Shown: in pieces, positions 58,270 to 64,000 of the stretch
How the letters are laid out: every line of letters begins with the position of its first letter
How positions within the stretch are numbered: the stretch's first letter is position 1
Source of the DNA: Haemonchus contortus
Taxonomy: Eukaryota > Nematoda > Chromadorea > Rhabditida > Trichostrongylidae
NCBI GenBank assembly: GCA_000469685.2
Contig: LS997563.1
Coordinates: 42,045,151 to 42,109,150 of the forward strand
DNA: 64,000 nucleotides
Reading direction: 5' to 3'
Program-made: the position numbers and the translations under genes
The notes under the pieces: generated by a model
The model's input: only the letters and a program-made list of their open reading frames with translations
The model's database searches: none
What the model was told of the DNA's origin: nothing

Positions 58270-59640
58270 TTTCGAGTCATTATGAACTTTCCCCTGAAAA
58301 TTATAGCAAAACAACGGAAAGTTATTTCAAATTGTAGTTCAAAAAAAGTTGGGGAGATATCATATGAACTCTTGATATGTAAGTCTAGTAGTAAGAAGTA
58401 TTAAGAAGTAGTAACTAGCCTTCCCAAGCGAAAATGACACAATCAAAAAAAACCTATATGAGAATTCAATTATAAGAAAATTCAGATTGGCAGGCTAAGT
58501 TTCATTCAAAGAATCTCCACTCGGTTCTCGCTGTTTACATAATCTTGAGAGCTCACACATGGCTCGGATTCGAGCTTGAAATTCGGCTCGTCAGCCAAAA
58601 CGCTGACGAAAGTTGAAGTGCAGAGCAGAGGGTTTTATTTGGCATTAATTTTGAGATTTTTTGCTACATAGTTGATTTGGAATACCGTTTTCCCTATAGA
58701 ACGTTTTTTCCACGCTTAGTGAATACACTATGTTTACGTGTTGTGCACATCGAATCAGCGCATGAACAAATAAACAGAATATGATCAGATAAATAAGAAA
58801 GGTTTGAGCATAAATTCTTTTATAAGGGATGACAGATGCAGTAGTGAAGTTGAGAAGGACCAGTATAGAGGGTAAATTGAAGGAAAAAGTGTACAGCTTC
58901 GACAAGGATCGTAGGCGCCCGCTGAAAATCCCCCTTCATCTGGGAAGGTGACCATTCAGTCTGGGAAAACGGTCATCTAAAGTGATATGAGGGTTGTTAC
59001 TTCAGTTGTGACATGATGCCCCAATTTTTCAATAGCCACTTCACAACGCCGCTTTGACTTCAGGGGTGGAACACATCAGAAAGTGTGTAGGAGTACGATC
59101 CCATCAACCTATCATGACCTGATTCTTCCGCAGTTGACATAACGGATGGCTCATAAAAATGAAATGGATGAATACGCATGGAAGAGTGATGGCCGAAGGA
59201 AATTAAAAAACTAACCGTCGGCTAGAAAACTAGGAGAAAAATAACTAGAGTGCGAAAAATTGAAATTAAAAGGTCTACCATACTTGGTCTACCACGCCTG
59301 CATACCTTTACTTGGTTTGACCGTAGTGTCCGAGCAGCGTGGGCGTTAGAGGTATACCCAAAAAGGTGTTAGAGCCTCCCCATGGGATACTACTACTACT
59401 ACTACTAAAGGCCTATTGATTCGATAGATTCTTTCTCAGCAAGAAGGCCCGTGGTTACTCGTTTCTATTTGGCCAAAAGCCAAGAGGAGGCTACAACTTT
59501 CATAGTGTCCAATAAAAAGGGACATGAGATAGTGTCTAAGGCTTATGAGCAGGGTGGGGTGACCGATGAATGACAAGAAGCAATCAGCCCGTGTTAGGAA
59601 TTTTATTGAACGAATGAAACCATCAAACTGCCCGAGAAGC
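58270..59640. other. No supported gene
   Basis: Short frames on both strands (58645-58905 minus, 59436-59729 minus) have no motif. A CTACTACTACTA stretch lies at 59391-59406. Confidence 0.4.
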
Positions 59641-59755
59641 CCTAATGTATTAGGTTGACGGAAATGTCTTTGCACCTCTTGCAATTTTTTTTTATTTTTT
59701 TTCCCTTCACGACAAGCAATAGTCAACATATATATGCACCGTCACTATCGACAAA

Positions 59756-60082
59756 TTATTGCCAGTTATCAGGCAACTTGTGGATCTTGCTTGCATAGAA
59801 TTTCTGGGGTTTCGAGGAGGAAAGGTTGCCGATGCACGTCTCGAGTTGATTCACATCATCGAACTTCTTATTTTTCAGATGGTTTTTTAACGACAGGAGC
59901 AGGTGGTAATTCGTTAGAGCCAGGTATGCTGAATACGGTGGGTGGGCTAGAATACGCCATCCCAAGCCTTGAAGTTTCTTCTGGGCCTCCTTCGAAATGT
60001 GTGGACGAGCACGGTCGTGAAGAAAGTAGACTTTCCTCTGTTTCTCTCGTAGATCTGCAGCAATATGGTTCACAGAGTACAC
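59756..60082 (-). pseudogene. Mariner transposase C-terminal remnant of element 4
   Basis: An open frame of 108 codons covers the second catalytic Asp (HDRARPH) and the YHLLLSLKNHLKNKKFDDV region, then QLETCIGNLSSSKPQKFY and LPDNWQ. The third catalytic Asp is Asn and the first is not in frame. It cannot be active. Confidence 0.85.
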
Positions 60083-60380
60083 AAGGCTTTGATGTTGAAA
60101 GTGAAGTATGGTGGCAGCATGTCCCAGTAAATGATCCTCCCGAATGGCTTCAAACGCTAAGCATTATCTTCCTCTGTTGTAGTTCACATTTGGGGGTCGG
60201 GATTCCATGCTCTATACGTTCGAGCCACTGGTGCTTCTTTGTCTGGTTTACTTAGAGAATACACTTCTCGTCGCGGGTGATTAAATCTTCCAGCCATGGG
60301 TAGTGACGCCGGAGGTCAAGAAGTTCAATCATGAATCTCTACTCATTTGGAGGTGTGACCACCAAGCTCACCCCTTACCC

Positions 60381-60639
60381 GGGTGTGGTGCAGTAGGAAC
60401 GAAATTGTCGCGTCGCGGCGAGGGAGACGCCGCGCGCGAAGGAATGTAGCAGAATTCAGCAGCAAGTAAGAAATTTAAGAACAAAAGAACTAACAGTAAA
60501 ATCATGCCATAAGTAATAACCGCATAGCGATTGAACTGTTCGAAGAACGCTAGAACTGCTATAACGAGGCAAATGGTCCGCGACAGCCGCACGCGGTTGA
60601 TCGATTACACAAAACCGCTCTTACTGCCCGTCTCCCCTA
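60381..60639 (-). mobile_element. 259 bp element C, copy 2, nested in mariner 4
   Basis: CTTACCC flanks it on both sides (60374-60380, 60640-60646). The sequence follows 50004-50262 end to end, with many substitutions. The minus-strand frame is again open across the hydrophobic run (ILLLVLLFLNFLLAAEF) and CYIPSRAASPSPRRDNFVP. Insertion into the mariner shows that element C was mobile later. Confidence 0.87.
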
Positions 60640-61159
60640 CTTACCCATATCTCCATATCTTCATGTGTTTTCAAGGCGATGGCAATGGGCAGCTACTGCG
60701 TCTTGGTGGCTATTGAGCTCCTGTTTCAAATCGCAGATACTACACCTGGGATCCTCTTCAACCAGTTCTGGGAGGTGATCGTCATTCAGGTCAACTGGTC
60801 TCACAGATCTAGGTTTTCCGGTCTAATCAAAGTGGCTATTTTTGAACTTATGGCACAAATTTCCTGTTGTGCTTAGAGAGATAATGGAGGGTCCTAACGC
60901 ACCACATATTTCTCCTGTCGCTCAATTTGGATTAACTTTTTTACTACGCTTATAAAGCAGAAGCGGTTTAACGTGCCTCGAGTCGAGAGCGATTCTTGTA
61001 GCCATAACCGTTGCGAAATGCTACGGCTGATACGGTACAAAGAGCGCATTGACCTGCACTTACACATGTTCCGCAATGAACGCTTGAAGCAATCCCAAAG
61101 ATTTCACAACATGAAAACGAAAAGGTGCACATACTTTTACGCGAACCTGATAGTTATAA

Positions 61160-61730
61160 AAATTTTTTTGAAGTAGAAACGTGGAAAGAATTGGGAAAAT
61201 GAAGATTGGTTAGGATGGAAAGAACTGGTCAAAGACTGATTCCTAAGGAATCCACGTGGGGTGGCTGACTTGTCGGCTACGCCACGCTATAGTAGTGGTT
61301 GACAGCCCTGAAGCAGGCAATCAAGAGCCCTTCAGAATCGGGTGAACGGCGAAGAAATGGATGAACCGGTATATTGCAGACGTAAAATGCGGAGCGAAAA
61401 TGAGCTGGCATCGCAATCGAGCCCGTTCAGCGAAGGATGAGTAAGGTGGGCTGGCGTAGAACATTCAGTAGTAAGGACCAGCCCATCGGTGTCTATGAAA
61501 GAGACTTCCGCAAAAACTATTGCCTAGCAACAGATGGTACATGAGTTGCTTTGCGGGGTAGCGGCAATTGGAACCTACTTTTTACGAAGATAAGATTAGA
61601 GCGAAATGGTTATAGCTAAGGAGACAAACAAAAAACCTTTTTGTGAAGGGGTCTCATAGGGCCTCATGAGTCAGTCAAAGGAATCCCATTAACGAGCCAC
61701 TTCCTTTGACAAGAGGATAAAGTCCTTCGA
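61160..61730. other. No supported gene
   Basis: No exon, repeat or RNA structure recognised. Confidence 0.4.
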
Positions 61731-61734
61731 CGTT

Positions 61735-61785
61735 AATAAATCCCGTCAGAGGGATGCGCCCCGCATTCGACATCGACTTCCACGT
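61735..61785 (-). mobile_element. SINE tail fragment
   Basis: AATCCCGTCAGAGGGATGCG followed by CCCCGCATTCGAC is the reverse complement of the SINE 3' tail seen at 43085 and 57500. The rest of the element is missing. Confidence 0.55.
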
Positions 61786-62304
61786 AGGTCACACTTCCGC
61801 GGAAATACTCCCGTGAGAACTCAAAAAAGCTCGGATCTTCTCACATAATTATAATAGATGAGTTAATAGAAAACGTAAAAAAAATCAGTAAGTACGATCA
61901 GATAGAGACTGTCTTGGGTTTTCTTCCTTTCTTCACCTAAAAAAATAGGAAAAATAAGAATTGTAGTAGTTTAGACGATTTCCTGGAATTCCTGATTCCC
62001 TGTCAGAGAGAGAGGCCTATGCTTCAAACTGAGGCGGTGCAAATAGCATCGCTTGAGTTTGAGGCATAGCCTCTTTTCATCTCGAGGCTTTTTTCGAAAG
62101 AAATAATTAAATAAATAATAAAAAGTGAAATGGCAAATCAAGTGCACCGTAAAGTTAACTGCAATACCTAATTGGAAAAAATAAATAGAATTTTAGTTGA
62201 TAAATTTAAAAATGAAAAATCACTAGGTTGAAAGATTTCCTATTGCTTCGAATATGCGTTTTGACCTAAGAGTTTTTTGGAATGATTTAATTTCTTGATG
62301 AAAT

Positions 62305-62505
62305 TCACTGGAAACTGGACACCAAGCGGCGATGATTCAGGAGTCGTAAAGTTGCTAAACGAGAAAAGATATACGTGAGAATCTCATCGAAATGTTCTGT
62401 CGTCAACAATGAGTCAGCAGTTAGTAAAATTGCCGATCGCCTCCCATCAGTAAGCAGAACATCCTGGATACTTTGAATTTCCAATTTTTCGTTTTTTTCT
62501 TCCAT
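62305..62505 (-). CDS. Possible small protein or exon, unknown
   Basis: ATG at 62505 opens MEEKNEKLEIQSIQDVLLTD, then GRRSAILLTADSLLTTEHFD and EILTYIFSRLATLRLL, to TGA at 62305. The peptide is helical and protein-like; no domain is recognised. The stop could be bypassed if TTTCCAG at the end is not coding. Confidence 0.3.
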   Translation of the reverse strand: MEEKNEKLEIQSIQDVLLTDGRRSAILLTADSLLTTEHFDEILTYIFSRLATLRLLNHRRLVSSFQ

Positions 62506-62964
62506 TTCAACTTTTCAAAGAATACTGCCATGACTAGAAACTTCTAGAGAGTGAGCCTACCAAAAGTGGCCATCTAAGTCAAGTCAAGTCAGAAGTCAAG
62601 GGTTACTGGGAAGCCACTTTGTACTTCCTTTTCTCAGGAGAGGCTAAGAATGAAAGCAATGATCACCTCTTTGACTGTTCACCTTGAAACGGTCTCTGGC
62701 AATAGCTGAGAAATCAAATAAGTAAAGAGAACTCAAAAAAAAAGTTTTATTGATCATGATTATGGAAAGTAACTTGGCTTTTTACGTAATTTTTCCAGAA
62801 CTTGAAGGAACAGCTCACGATAAAAAAAGTTTCTAAGATTTCTCACTGAGATGAACCTGCGATCTCAAAAGATAGCACAAGGAAAGCTATGGGGTAGAAA
62901 AACGGCCTAGGTAGGGCGTGACAACAGACTGGCCTAGCCTTCATACACACCCAAAGGCGGAATA

Positions 62965-63140
62965 GTTCTCGCGGAGTTGTAGAGGCTGAATAGGTTGCAC
63001 TATTGGCACCGGGACAGCAGCCAAGCAGCTTACTGTGACCAGCTATACGCAATGTCACGTACATTTGGACAGCTCGTCCAAACACCCCTTCCATGCAATT
63101 ACTGTCGTCCCATTCTCGTCAAGCCCCTATTTTTCAAGCC
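62965..63140 (+). repeat. Dispersed repeat B, copy 2
   Basis: Matches 23240-23420 in the same order of blocks (GTTGTAGAGGCTG, AAGCAGCTTACTGTGACCA, ACGCAATGTCA, ATTTGGACAGCTCGTCC, CTTCCATGCAA). Confidence 0.6.
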
Positions 63141-64000
63141 TTCTATCCCACAATACACATTGATTTTCACGCTTGTTTCGCCACTTTTGCACCATCCTAA
63201 ACTTCACTTCCATTATTCGTTCTATGCTGTTATAAATAACCCAAAATTTGCGCCTTTCTTACAACTGCCTTTCTTACAACTTTCACGCTTTTTTATTCTT
63301 CTGGCAGGAATGCGCTTCGGTTTCATCTGCAACCAGTTTTGCATCGCAGTAATGACATATTTGCAAATTTTCTTCCACGTTATGCTTTTTCAAAGGATCA
63401 AACATTTAAAAAACGCTTGTAGCCAAGTTTAGATCACATACATAGTGGATATCTCAGCAGATCGCGTCCCACCTCCTTTATTAAGTCGGCAGGGAAGCTC
63501 CAAAAGTTCCATTGCTTTCTTCCAATCCCTCATGCTCAGCTTCACTATCGGACCATTCTTTCAGATATGTCTGACCATCAAATAAACAGCGGGCTTCCCC
63601 AACATTCACAGATACTTTCCTGCTACCCAGTTCTCTTAGAGATTAACGACCGGGTAAAAGCATGATTAAATAATATCAAGCCGTTACATAAGTATACCAT
63701 TTTTTGAGGTATAAAATTTTTCGATAAAATGTTATGATTCCTAATGGACTAGTATGCCATGCGGAAGCTACTTATCCTCGCTCTGGAGTGGCGCAACCAT
63801 TTAATGAATGATTGTGGTTGAAAGTTGAGTTTCAGGCTTGCAAAGTAATTAGCTCTTGGGGAAAATAGCCAACCAGTAATTAACTCAATCTCTATCTTCT
63901 ATTACAAGAAACCTATCAGGTACCTTCGAAAAAAGGCACACTACATGGCTTAACATCATACAATCTTAAGGGAAACCGGTAATCCAAAAAACGATTCCAT

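Larger units (their letters stand above)
59650..61150 (-). mobile_element. Mariner element 4 with a nested insertion
   Basis: Left end TTAGGTTGACGGAAATGTCT; the reverse complement of the right end begins TCAGGTTCGCGTAAAAGTAT. TA flanks both. The minus strand codes a broken transposase: VYFLHDRARPHISKEAQKKL holds the second catalytic Asp, and AHPPYSAYLALTNYHL has Asn where the third Asp is expected. The right part matches mariner 3 (AGAGCGCATTGACCTGCAC and flanks), so the two belong to one subfamily. A 259 bp element sits inside at 60381-60639. Confidence 0.88.

Overview
The window looks like nuclear DNA of a nematode, most likely a clade V parasite such as a hookworm-type strongylid; the genus is inference. 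The protein-coding genes have short exons with GTRAGT donors and TTTCAG acceptors. Two of them begin a few bases after a TTTCAG with no upstream exon, as expected for spliced-leader trans-splicing. Mariner, Tc1-like, foldback and tRNA-derived SINE elements fill the space between genes. I saw no prokaryotic or organellar genes.

Left part (1-13,700): a degenerate GC-rich repeat is followed by a complete eight-exon minus-strand gene for a secreted lysosomal-type deoxyribonuclease II (911-2969). After it come two decayed mariners (3096-3941 and 4436-5708), an inverted repeat pair, a foldback element, and a 508 bp Tc1-type element inserted into a CA-rich microsatellite.

Centre-left (13,800-22,400): this is the most unusual locus. 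One plus-strand gene appears to start with a 4.1 kb exon coding 1381 residues, made of about 17 tandem modules that alternate a MARCKS-like basic/Phe/Ser block with an acidic Ser block. It seems to continue through small exons coding a coiled coil, four or more membrane helices and an SR/Pro/His-rich tail. An in-frame TAG at 17947 interrupts the long reading. A foldback element and a mariner lie in its introns.

Centre (22,400-39,600): gene-poor. It holds SINE copies, tRNA-like remnants, several unplaced candidate exons, a short secreted-protein gene model (31142-32314), a strong three-exon unknown gene fragment (36711-37244), and an isolated 116 bp GC-rich near-perfect palindrome at 33550.

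Right part (39,600-64,000): a cysteine-rich secreted-type protein (39708-40278) and a clear minus-strand EF-hand protein of the EFHD1/EFHD2 (swiprosin) family (41167-44442). A divergent plus-strand reading frame (44473-44733) and a 1.7 kb (ATT)n microsatellite follow. The rest is mostly repeats: two copies of a 259 bp element with 7-8 bp target duplications (one nested in a mariner), a 292 bp element with a 9 bp duplication, more SINEs, and a few candidate exons.

No pathway links the genes. The DNase II, the EF-hand protein and the giant module protein are independent loci. Exon boundaries were read by eye from splice sites and frame; no search or transcript data were used.
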